Origin: VBDM01 sp964430565
Lineage (GTDB): Bacteria; Pseudomonadota; Gammaproteobacteria; Burkholderiales; SG8-39
Direction: 5' to 3'
Assembly (NCBI GenBank): GCA_964430565.1
Contig: CAYSFD010000034.1
Coordinates: 1 to 53,059 of the forward strand
Length of the DNA stretch: 53,059 bases
Part shown: positions 12,989-21,981 of the stretch, piece after piece
Layout: every line of letters begins with the position of its first letter
How positions within the stretch are numbered: the first letter of the stretch is position 1
Position numbers and translations under genes: made by a program
Notes under the pieces: generated by a model
What the model saw: the letters and a program-made list of their open reading frames with translations, nothing else
Told to the model about the DNA's origin: nothing
Database searches by the model: none

Positions 12989-15598
12989 TTAGGCCAGCGC
13001 CCGGGTCGCGATTTCCAGCACGCCCTTCGAGACGTCCTTCGAATTGCGGATGCGCTCGAGCGCGTAGCGTGCGTGCGACTGGCGCTGCGCGTCGAACTTC
13101 CTCCAGCGGTCGAAGCCGCGGGCCATGCGCGCCGCGACCTGCGGGTTGATCGCATCCAGGGCGATCACCTGGTCGGCTAGAAACGCGTAGCCCGCGCCGT
13201 CCGCGGCATGGAATCGCACCTGGTTTCCACGAAAGCCCCCGATCAGCGCGTAGACCTTGTTGGGGTTCTTGAGGTTGAACGCGGGGTGCGCTATGAGGCG
13301 CTTGACTTCGGCCAGCGCCGAAAGCAGCCGAGAAGTCGACTGCACGCCGAGCCATTTGTCCACGACCAGCGGCTCGTCCTTCCATTTCCCGTAGAAGGCG
13401 TCGAGCGCCCGCCCGCGTTCCGGACAGTCGCAGTTGGCGAGCAGGGTGAACGCCGCGAGCGCGTCAGTCATGTTGTCGGCGTCCTCGAACTGTTTCGTGC
13501 ACAGGGCGCGTGCCTCAGGCTCATCGAGTTCCATGAGAAGCGCGAGCGCCGAGTTCCTGAGCGCGCGCTTTCCGGCTGAAGCCGCGTCGGGCGAATAGGG
13601 GCCGGGGACGTTGTGCGCGCGATAGGCTTCGAGCAGCTCTTCCTTGAACTTGGCCGCGAGGCCGCGCTTGAGCTCGTTGCGCACCGCGTGGATGGCGTCC
13701 GGATCGACGACTTCCAGCTGCTCGGCGATGTAGGCCTCCGAGGGGAGCGCGAGCGCCTCGGCGGAAAAGGCGGGATCCTTGGGAGCATCGGCGAGCAGGC
13801 GCGCCGATGCATCGAGGAAAGCCTGCGGTATGGCGAGCTTTCCGCCGGTTTTTACCGCCTCGATCCCGCGCAGGATGATCCCCAGGGCAAGCCGCTGGCC
13901 GGCGTTCCAGCGGTTGAAAGGGTCCGAGTCGTGCGCCATCAGATGGGTAAGCTCGGCGTCGCTATAGTCGTAGTTTACGATTACTGGCGCGGAGAAATCG
14001 CGTGCGAGCGAGGGCGCGGGTCTTGCGACGATATTCTCGAAAACGAAGTGCTCTTCCGGCTGCCGCACCGACAGCACGCGGGTGCCTTCGGCGAGCATGT
14101 CCCGGCCGTCCGGTCCGACGAGTCCCACCGCGAACGGAATGTGGAAGGGTTTTTTATTGTCCTGTCCGGGCGTGGGAGCACAGGACTGCTTCACCGCGAG
14201 CGAGTAGCGCTTTCCTGCCGCGTCGTACTCACTTTTGATTTCGAGCAGGGGAGTTCCCGCCTGATCGTACCAGCGCATGAACTGGGAGAGATCCGCGCGC
14301 GCGGCATCCGCCATCGCCCGGACGAAATCGTCGCAGGTGACCGCCTGAGCGTCGTGGCGCTGGAAGTAGAGGTCCATGCCTTTGCGGAAATTCTCCGCCC
14401 CGATCAGTGTGCGGATCATGCGCACCACCTCGGCGCCCTTCTCGTATACGGTAGTGGTGTAGAAATTGCCGATCTCCACGTAGGAGTCCGGCCGCACCGG
14501 ATGCGCCATCGGCCCTGCGTCCTCGGCGAATTGGGCGGCGCGCAGGTGCCGCACCTCGCGGATGCGCTCGACGGCCCGCGAGTAGAGGTCGGCGCCGAAC
14601 TCCTGCTCGCGGAACACGGTGAGCCCTTCCTTGAGCGAGAGCTGAAACCAATCGCGGCAGGTGACGCGGTTTCCGGTCCAGTTGTGGAAGTATTCGTGCG
14701 CGACGACCCGGTCGATGTTGAGAAAGTCGCCGTCAGTGGCGGTATCGGGCCGGGCGAGCACGTACTTGGTGTTGAAGAGATTGAGACCCTTGTTCTCCAT
14801 CGCCCCGGCGTTGAAGTCGCCCACGGCGACGATCGAGTAGTGATCGAGATCCACTTCGAGCCCGAACACCTCCTCGTCCCACTTCATCGCCCGCTTCAGC
14901 GCCTGCATGGCGAACCCGCACTGGTCGAGCTTGCCCGGATCGACGTAGATCGCAAGCCGCACCCGGCGCCCCGAGCGGGTGAGGAACTCGTCCTCCAGCT
15001 TGTCCAGTTTCGCCGCGACCATCGCGAAGAGGTAGCAGGGTTTGGGGAAGGGGTCGCGCCACCTCACCCAATGACGCCCGCCGGTCCCAACGCCGTTCGC
15101 GACGGGGTTGCCGTTCGAGAGCAGCACCGGATATTTCTCCCGGTCGGCGTGGACCGTCACCGTGTATTTCGCCATCACGTCGGGCCGATCGATGAAGTAG
15201 GTGATGCGCCGGAACCCCTCCGCTTCGCACTGAGTGAAGAATCCGCTCTCCGCCGCGTAAAGACCCATGAGCTGGGTGTTCTGCCTGGGCCGGATGCGGC
15301 ACACGGTCTCGAGAGTGAATTTCCCGGGGACCTCGGCGATCGTCAGATGCTCCGCGGCGAGCGCGTACTCGCTGGCGGAGAGTGCGCGTCCTTCCAGCGC
15401 CACGGATTCGAGCTCCAACTCCTCGCCGTCCAGTACGAGCGGCGAGGGAGGCGCCCCGTCCCTACGCGCGATCGCGAGCCGCGCACGCACGCGCGCGTAG
15501 TCGTCGAACAACTCCACTTCCAGATCGACGCTGTCGATCAGAAACGCGGGCGGCGCGTAGTCCTTGAGACGGATGGTGACTGGAGCGGGGTCGCGCAT
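12989..15598 (-). CDS. pepN: aminopeptidase N (M1 family)
   Basis: An 869-residue M1 metallopeptidase, close to the usual bacterial length (about 870). The Gly-Ala-Met-Glu-Asn exopeptidase motif is near residue 266. The zinc site His-Glu-Tyr-Phe-His-Asn-Trp-Thr-Gly-Asn-Arg is near 298-308, with the third ligand Glu in the Leu-Lys-Glu-Gly-Leu-Thr-Val-Phe helix. The C-terminal half is the helical DUF3458 domain seen in E. coli-type PepN, ending with Asn-Pro-Gln-Val-Ala-Ala-Arg-Met and Trp-Arg-Lys-Phe. No signal peptide is present, so it is cytoplasmic and removes N-terminal residues from peptides during protein turnover. It is followed on the same strand by nothing; pirin lies 45 bases upstream. 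Confidence 0.95.
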   Translation of the reverse strand: MRDPAPVTIRLKDYAPPAFLIDSVDLEVELFDDYARVRARLAIARRDGAPPSPLVLDGEELELESVALEGRALSASEYALAAEHLTIAEVPGKFTLETVCRIRPRQNTQLMGLYAAESGFFTQCEAEGFRRITYFIDRPDVMAKYTVTVHADREKYPVLLSNGNPVANGVGTGGRHWVRWRDPFPKPCYLFAMVAAKLDKLEDEFLTRSGRRVRLAIYVDPGKLDQCGFAMQALKRAMKWDEEVFGLEVDLDHYSIVAVGDFNAGAMENKGLNLFNTKYVLARPDTATDGDFLNIDRVVAHEYFHNWTGNRVTCRDWFQLSLKEGLTVFREQEFGADLYSRAVERIREVRHLRAAQFAEDAGPMAHPVRPDSYVEIGNFYTTTVYEKGAEVVRMIRTLIGAENFRKGMDLYFQRHDAQAVTCDDFVRAMADAARADLSQFMRWYDQAGTPLLEIKSEYDAAGKRYSLAVKQSCAPTPGQDNKKPFHIPFAVGLVGPDGRDMLAEGTRVLSVRQPEEHFVFENIVARPAPSLARDFSAPVIVNYDYSDAELTHLMAHDSDPFNRWNAGQRLALGIILRGIEAVKTGGKLAIPQAFLDASARLLADAPKDPAFSAEALALPSEAYIAEQLEVVDPDAIHAVRNELKRGLAAKFKEELLEAYRAHNVPGPYSPDAASAGKRALRNSALALLMELDEPEARALCTKQFEDADNMTDALAAFTLLANCDCPERGRALDAFYGKWKDEPLVVDKWLGVQSTSRLLSALAEVKRLIAHPAFNLKNPNKVYALIGGFRGNQVRFHAADGAGYAFLADQVIALDAINPQVAARMARGFDRWRKFDAQRQSHARYALERIRNSKDVSKGVLEIATRALA

Positions 15599-15643
15599 CG
15601 GGAGCAGGCGCGGCTGGAGGCCGGGTCCGCGCCCGCTTGTTTC

Positions 15644-16516
<873 letters not shown>

Positions 16517-16574
16517 CGGGTGGGACGCGCGAGCCGCAGATGATACGCCGCTCCGAGGCGGAACGCGCGTCCGG

Positions 16575-19500
16575 TCAGTCGAGGCGCCGGTTTTCCTTGA
16601 GCATCTTCGCGCATTCCTCGGCCGTCGTCGGAAACGAGAAATAATAGCCCTGTATTTCGTCGCAGCCGTCTGCCGCGAGCAGATCCAGCTGCTCGCGCGT
16701 TTCCACGCCCTCGGCCACCACTTTGAGCCTGAGGTTGTGCGCGAGCCCGATGATCGCGAGCGTGATCGTCGCGTCCTCCGGGTCGGTCGTGATGTCGCGA
16801 ACGAAAGTGCGATCGATCTTGAGTGAGTCGATCGGGAAGCGCTTCAGGTACGCAAGGCTTGAATAGCCGGTGCCGAAATCGTCCACCGAGATCTTCAGCC
16901 CCGAGTCCTTCAGCCCGCGCAGCGTGCGCGCTGCGCCCTCCGGGTCGATCATCAACAGGGACTCGGTGAGCTCGAACTGGACCAGCGACGGATCGACGCG
17001 CGTTTCCCGCAGAATGCGCCGCACGACGGCCTCGAAGTCCTTCTGTTGGAACTGGCGCGCGGACAGGTTCACCGTCACGAGTTTTATCGCGAGCCCCTCA
17101 CGCTGCCAGGCCTGAATCTGCCGGCACACTTCGTGCAACACCCATTCGCCCACGGGCACGATCAGACCCGTGTCCTCCAGGACCGAGACGAACTCCCCCG
17201 GAAGGACAAGGCCCTTTTCGGGATGCTGCCAGCGCAGCAACGCCTCGAAGCCGCAGATGAGCCTGCTCTTGAGATCCACCATGGGTTGGTAGTGGAGGAG
17301 GAACTCCTTGCGTTCGATGGCCCGGCGCAACGCCGCCTCCATCTGCACCCGCGCGAGCGCCCGCTCGTTCATCTCGCGGGTGAAATATTGATAGGTGTTG
17401 CGGCCCTGCTCCTTGGCGCGATACATGGCGGTGTCGGCGTTCATGACCAGCGCTTCGGGGTTGTCGCCGTCGGCCGGAAACAAGGTGATGCCGACGCTGG
17501 CGCTGACGTAGGTGTCGCGCGCATCCAGTTTGAAGGGTTGGGCGATCGCGTCGAGAACCTTCTGCGCAACGACGCCCGCGTCGCCGAGTTTTGAAAGGTC
17601 CGCCACGATGGCGCCGAACTCGTCCCCGCCGAAGCGGCCCACCGTATCGACACTGCGCACGCACTCCGAGAGCCGGGCCGCCGCTTCCTTGAGCAGCTTG
17701 TCCCCGGCGGTGTGCCCCTGAGTGTCATTCACCAGCTTGAAGCGATCGAGATCGATGAACAGCACCGCCATCGGCTGCCCGCTGCGCCGGGCGTGCGCGA
17801 TGGCCCGCAGCAAACGGTCGTGGAACAGATGTCGGTTCGGCAGCCCCGTGAGCGTGTCGAACTGAGCGAGGTAGGCGAGATGTTGTTCGGCGTTCTTGCG
17901 CTCGATCGCCACCGAGAGAATGTTGGCCACGCTCTGCAGGAAGGTCACATCCTCCTCGCTGAAGTGCCGCGCTTCCAGGGCGTGTGCGCTGAGGATTCCG
18001 AAGGTCCTGGTCGACCCGAATATGGGAACCTGGATGCCGCTGCGCACCCCCAGCTTCAGAAGCGGCGAGTTCGAGAAGCGTGGATCAGCAGTCAGATCCC
18101 CGACCGCGAGCGGCTCGCGGCTCGACAGGACGAGCTCGATGCGGCTCCCCGGGCGTATCGACACCGTGCGGCGCCCCTGGTATTCGCCCGACCAGCCGCA
18201 GGCGGCTTTGATGGCCAGTTGTTTGCCGTCTGGTTCAAGCTCGAGCACGGTACAGTATTCGGCCTTCAATATCACAGAAACGAGCTCCACGGCGCGATTG
18301 AGCACGTCCTCGACGTCGGTGCTTGCGAAGGCCTGCTGGCCGAATTCGGCGATCAGGCGTTGCTGCAGCGCCTGCGTGTGGATCCGCTCCTCGGCCCGCT
18401 TGCGCGAGCTGATGTCGGCCATCGCGCCGATCATGCGCACGGCCCGCTCCCCGTCGCGGATCACATGGCCGCGATCGAGCACGTGGGCGAAGCTGCCGTC
18501 GCGTCGCCGGAAGCGGTATTCGTCGCTCCAGTTCTCGCTCCCCGAGTCGATCAGGCGGTGGACGCCGGCGATAACCCGCCCCTGGTCGTCCGGATGAATG
18601 CCCTCGTACCAGGACTTGACGCTGCGGTCTGGCATCTCGCTCGAATGGCCGAAAACCTTGGTGAAATTCTCGTTCCACCACAGCTCGTCGGTGACGAGGT
18701 CCCAGTCCCGGATGACATCGCTGGTGGCGCGGACGGCCATGTCGAAGCGCTCGTTGCTCTTCTTGAGCGCATCCTCTTGGGCGAGGTGCCGGCGGATGTC
18801 CCGCGTTGTCACGACGATGATCCAACTGTCCCCCGAGCGCATCGCGCGGCGCATCGATTCGAACGGCAGCGTCGAGCCGTCCTTGCAGCGGTAGTTGCTC
18901 CTTACACCCTGCGTCGATCCGCTCGCGATCAACTGGTCGTAGGCGGTTTCCAGTTCTTCCCGCGTCATCGGTAGAATGTCCTGCGGACCCATGCCGAGAA
19001 ACTCTTCGCGCGAATAGCCGATGTCCCGGCATGCGGTTTCGTTGACGTCGAGGATATGCATCGTCTTACGATCGATCAGGAAGATCATGTCGCCGGACAT
19101 GTCCATCGAGGCCCGGAAGCGCCGCAATTCCTCCTCGTCCTTCCGCTTACCGGTAACGTCCCGGCCGACCCCGCGGTAGCCCTTGAACCGGCCGTGCGCG
19201 TCGAACATCGGCTCGCCGCTGACGCTCGCAATGCGCACCTTTCCTTCGACGTCGCGCCGATGCAGCTCCAGATCGCGAAACGGCTGGTGCGCTTCCAGTA
19301 GTGCGCGGTGCGCGGCCCAGTTCTCCTCGGTGGCGTTGAGCGCCGGCAGGTCCCAGCGCGCCTTGCCGATGATCGATTCCGGCGGGCGTCCGGGGTTGCG
19401 GTTGGGATTGTCGGTGACCATGGTGAAGCGGAAGTTTTCGTCCTGTTCCCAGTACCAGTCCGATGACAGCTCGATCAGGCTGCGAAAGCGCTCTTCGCTC

Positions 19501-20474
19501 TCGCGCAGCACCTCTTCGGCCTGCTTGCGCTGCACGAACTGGCCGATCTGCGCACCGATCACGCGTGTCGCCTGGAGCAGGTGCTCGTCCGGCTCGCGGA
19601 TCTCGCGGCTGTTGAAGGCGATCACGCCGATGGTTTTGCCTTCCGATACGACCGGGAATGTGAACGCGGCGTGCAATCCGGCGTCGTCGGGGATCGAGCG
19701 CTGCCAGACGCGGTTATCGCGTGTGAGGTCGGCGACCCAGATGGGTTGCTCCGACTGCCATACTCGTCCCAAGAGCCCAACGCCCGGGGCGTAGGTGATA
19801 CTGCGAAAGCGCTCGACGTAGACGTCGAACTCCGGGCCCGCCTTGGCCCAGGCCTCGGCAAAGCGCAGCACGCCGGCCTGCATGTCCGGGCGGTAATAGC
19901 GGCCGCATTCCCAGTCTTGGGCTTCGCAGACCGCGCGTATCACGCCCTTGAGCGCCGCGGAAACGCTGTCCGCCTCGGTGATCGCGCGGGCTACCGCGTA
20001 CTCAAGCTTCAACAGCTCCTCGGCGCGCTTGCGCGCGGTGATATCGTGCCCGGTGCCGCGGTAGCCCTTGAAAGTACCGTCTTCGTCGAAGATCGGCTCA
20101 CCGCTGACGCTCACGATCTCCAAGTTACCTTTGCTATCGATCCGGCGAAACTCTAGATCGCGAAACGGCTGGTGCGACTCGAGCATCGCGCGGTGCTCGG
20201 CCCATTGCTTCTCGGTCATGTTGAGCGCGGGAATGTCCCAGCGCGCTTTTCCGACGATCGATCTCGGCGGGCCTCCGAGGCCGCCGCGAGATTTGTCGGA
20301 GACCTTGGTGAAGCGGAAGTTCTCGTCCTGCTCCCAGTACGAGTCGGACGACAGCTCGGTGAGGTTGCGAAATCGCTCCTCGCTCTCGCGCAGCGCTTCC
20401 TCGATCGGCTTGCGCTCCGCGACGAGGCTGGGCGGAGCGTTGCCCCTGCGCCTGGGGTGGGTGGTTCGCCTCAT
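16575..20474 (-). CDS. multi-PAS/GAF GGDEF-EAL c-di-GMP signalling protein
   Basis: A 1299-residue cytoplasmic sensor. Domains in order: PAS1 (about 29-150), GAF1 (165-318), PAS2 (324-445), PAS3 (452-575), a PAS4 of the PAC-rich type (580-700), GAF2 (715-865), GGDEF (870-1035) and EAL (1045-1295). The cyclase motif Gly-Gly-Asp-Glu-Phe (about 947) is intact and preceded by the Arg-Ser-Val-Asp inhibitory I-site five residues before it. The EAL motif is Glu-Ala-Leu-Leu-Arg (about 1075), with Asp-Asp-Phe-Gly-Thr-Gly-Tyr-Ser also present. Both synthesis and hydrolysis of c-di-GMP are therefore possible. PAS1 and PAS2 are close copies. No membrane segment is seen. It lies 189 bases downstream of the membrane diguanylate cyclase on the same strand. 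Confidence 0.92.
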   Translation of the reverse strand: MRRTTHPRRRGNAPPSLVAERKPIEEALRESEERFRNLTELSSDSYWEQDENFRFTKVSDKSRGGLGGPPRSIVGKARWDIPALNMTEKQWAEHRAMLESHQPFRDLEFRRIDSKGNLEIVSVSGEPIFDEDGTFKGYRGTGHDITARKRAEELLKLEYAVARAITEADSVSAALKGVIRAVCEAQDWECGRYYRPDMQAGVLRFAEAWAKAGPEFDVYVERFRSITYAPGVGLLGRVWQSEQPIWVADLTRDNRVWQRSIPDDAGLHAAFTFPVVSEGKTIGVIAFNSREIREPDEHLLQATRVIGAQIGQFVQRKQAEEVLRESEERFRSLIELSSDWYWEQDENFRFTMVTDNPNRNPGRPPESIIGKARWDLPALNATEENWAAHRALLEAHQPFRDLELHRRDVEGKVRIASVSGEPMFDAHGRFKGYRGVGRDVTGKRKDEEELRRFRASMDMSGDMIFLIDRKTMHILDVNETACRDIGYSREEFLGMGPQDILPMTREELETAYDQLIASGSTQGVRSNYRCKDGSTLPFESMRRAMRSGDSWIIVVTTRDIRRHLAQEDALKKSNERFDMAVRATSDVIRDWDLVTDELWWNENFTKVFGHSSEMPDRSVKSWYEGIHPDDQGRVIAGVHRLIDSGSENWSDEYRFRRRDGSFAHVLDRGHVIRDGERAVRMIGAMADISSRKRAEERIHTQALQQRLIAEFGQQAFASTDVEDVLNRAVELVSVILKAEYCTVLELEPDGKQLAIKAACGWSGEYQGRRTVSIRPGSRIELVLSSREPLAVGDLTADPRFSNSPLLKLGVRSGIQVPIFGSTRTFGILSAHALEARHFSEEDVTFLQSVANILSVAIERKNAEQHLAYLAQFDTLTGLPNRHLFHDRLLRAIAHARRSGQPMAVLFIDLDRFKLVNDTQGHTAGDKLLKEAAARLSECVRSVDTVGRFGGDEFGAIVADLSKLGDAGVVAQKVLDAIAQPFKLDARDTYVSASVGITLFPADGDNPEALVMNADTAMYRAKEQGRNTYQYFTREMNERALARVQMEAALRRAIERKEFLLHYQPMVDLKSRLICGFEALLRWQHPEKGLVLPGEFVSVLEDTGLIVPVGEWVLHEVCRQIQAWQREGLAIKLVTVNLSARQFQQKDFEAVVRRILRETRVDPSLVQFELTESLLMIDPEGAARTLRGLKDSGLKISVDDFGTGYSSLAYLKRFPIDSLKIDRTFVRDITTDPEDATITLAIIGLAHNLRLKVVAEGVETREQLDLLAADGCDEIQGYYFSFPTTAEECAKMLKENRRLD

Positions 20475-20663
20475 CCGCGCCCAGGGCGGGACGGGATTGT
20501 CCGCGGCTCGCCTCGATCGGCAGGGCCGCCTCGCCGGTGGAAGGATAGGGAGGGGAGGTGGCGGTAAAGCATGTCCAATTCAACCACTTTCCGGGACGCC
20601 CTGCTTGACGACTCGATCTCCGGCTGCGACCGGGGCTCCAATTCCGCCCGCGTCCGGCCCGCG

Positions 20664-21923
20664 CTAGCGCATCACCCGGTTTCGTCCGGCATGCTTGGCG
20701 CGATAAAGGGCTTCGTCCGCGGCGCGGATGACCAGTGAAGGTCCGATGAGCGTGTCGTTGCGATCGGCCGCGCCGATGCTCACCGTTACCGACAGCGCTT
20801 TTTCCGAAGGGCGGGCCGCACGAAGGCGCGTTCCGGCCTCCCGGTCCCTGGGCCGATCTCCGCCGCGCACCGCCATTTTGTATTTTTCGATTTCCTCGCG
20901 CAGTCGCTCCAGGTGCGGGAGGGTCTGATCGAGCGTGCGGTCGGCGAACAGGATGCAGAACTCCTCGCCCCCGTAGCGGTACGAGGTGCCTCCGCCCTCG
21001 ACCTCCGCAAGACGGGTGGCGACCAGCTTCAGCACCTGGTCGCCGATGTCGTGGCCGTGGGTGTCGTTGAACTGCTTGAAGTGATCCACGTCCACCATCG
21101 CGATCGTGTAGGTCGGCCCCAGACCCGGGAGGCGCTCCTCGAGCGCGCGCCGGCTGGGCAGGTTGGTCAGTTCGTCGCGGAACGCGAGTCGGTGTGATTC
21201 CTGCAGCACCGCCACCAGCACGATGATGCCGGCGGCCGACATGAACGCGCCAAACGCGCCCGGAAATCCGGCCCATTCGCAACCGACAAAGAACGCGACG
21301 AGCGCTGCGGCCAGGCTCACGTCGAGCGGCCGGGGCTCCTTGCGCAGCTCTTTCGGCCTCTGGCGCGGCCATGCCCTCAACAATGCGGCGGCGAACGCTG
21401 CGGCAAGGAGCATGCGCGCGGCAAACGGCGTCGGCGGAGAGCGCAGCAGCCAGTGATCGAGTACATCGCGCCACGCGGTGCCCGAGAGGCTGCTGCGTCC
21501 GGCATTGGCGATCCAGATCACGATCAGGATTTCAGCCAGACCGAGCAGGAGCCAGCGATAGTTTCGGTGCTGGCGCACGCCGCGCTCGGGAAAGGTAAGC
21601 ACGAGCAGCACGTTCAACGGCACCAGGACCGCGAGCGCGGTGAACACCGATCGCACTGCGAAACTCTCCGGGTCCAGGTCCCACGCCAAGTTGTAGCCGG
21701 CGAAAGCGACCAGCAAAGAGGCGAGCAGGACGAGCGCGCGACTGCGGTTGAACCACGCGCTGATGGCCACTCCGAGGAGCAGCACGACATAGGGTCCGAC
21801 CACGGTCAGGCCGGACAGCGACGTTGGCAGCTCGGGGCCTGCCGCGAGGGCGAGCGCGGTCGCCAACAGGATCGCGGCCGGCGCGGAGACCGGGCGCAGA
21901 ATTCGAAGCAGTGCGGGGTTCAA
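20664..21923 (-). CDS. membrane-anchored diguanylate cyclase (GGDEF)
   Basis: A 419-residue protein with about seven to eight hydrophobic segments in the N-terminal 240 residues, then a GGDEF domain starting at Phe-Arg-Asp-Glu-Leu-Thr-Asn-Leu-Pro-Ser-Arg. The active-site motif is Gly-Gly-Glu-Glu-Phe, a functional variant. No Arg-x-x-Asp I-site sits five residues upstream, so product inhibition by that route is not expected. A roughly 20-residue Arg-rich insert follows the active site (Asp-Arg-Pro-Arg-Asp-Arg-Glu). It should make c-di-GMP at the inner membrane in response to an unknown cue. The 189-base gap to the downstream 1299-residue protein contains nothing recognisable. Confidence 0.9.
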   Translation of the reverse strand: MNPALLRILRPVSAPAAILLATALALAAGPELPTSLSGLTVVGPYVVLLLGVAISAWFNRSRALVLLASLLVAFAGYNLAWDLDPESFAVRSVFTALAVLVPLNVLLVLTFPERGVRQHRNYRWLLLGLAEILIVIWIANAGRSSLSGTAWRDVLDHWLLRSPPTPFAARMLLAAAFAAALLRAWPRQRPKELRKEPRPLDVSLAAALVAFFVGCEWAGFPGAFGAFMSAAGIIVLVAVLQESHRLAFRDELTNLPSRRALEERLPGLGPTYTIAMVDVDHFKQFNDTHGHDIGDQVLKLVATRLAEVEGGGTSYRYGGEEFCILFADRTLDQTLPHLERLREEIEKYKMAVRGGDRPRDREAGTRLRAARPSEKALSVTVSIGAADRNDTLIGPSLVIRAADEALYRAKHAGRNRVMR

Positions 21924-21981
21924 TTTCGCGCGGGGCAGGACGGGTCAGCGATTGTAATCGCCAAAGCCCCTCTTGGCGCGG

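Noticed and set aside
20475..20663. Gap between the two GGDEF genes searched for a small gene or RNA
   Set aside because: No open frame with a ribosome site, no strong hairpin and no promoter pair were seen.
20134..21474. A 446-codon minus-strand frame spanning the gap between the two GGDEF genes
   Set aside because: It is an out-of-frame reading of both genes; the GGDEF and PAS motifs lie in other frames.
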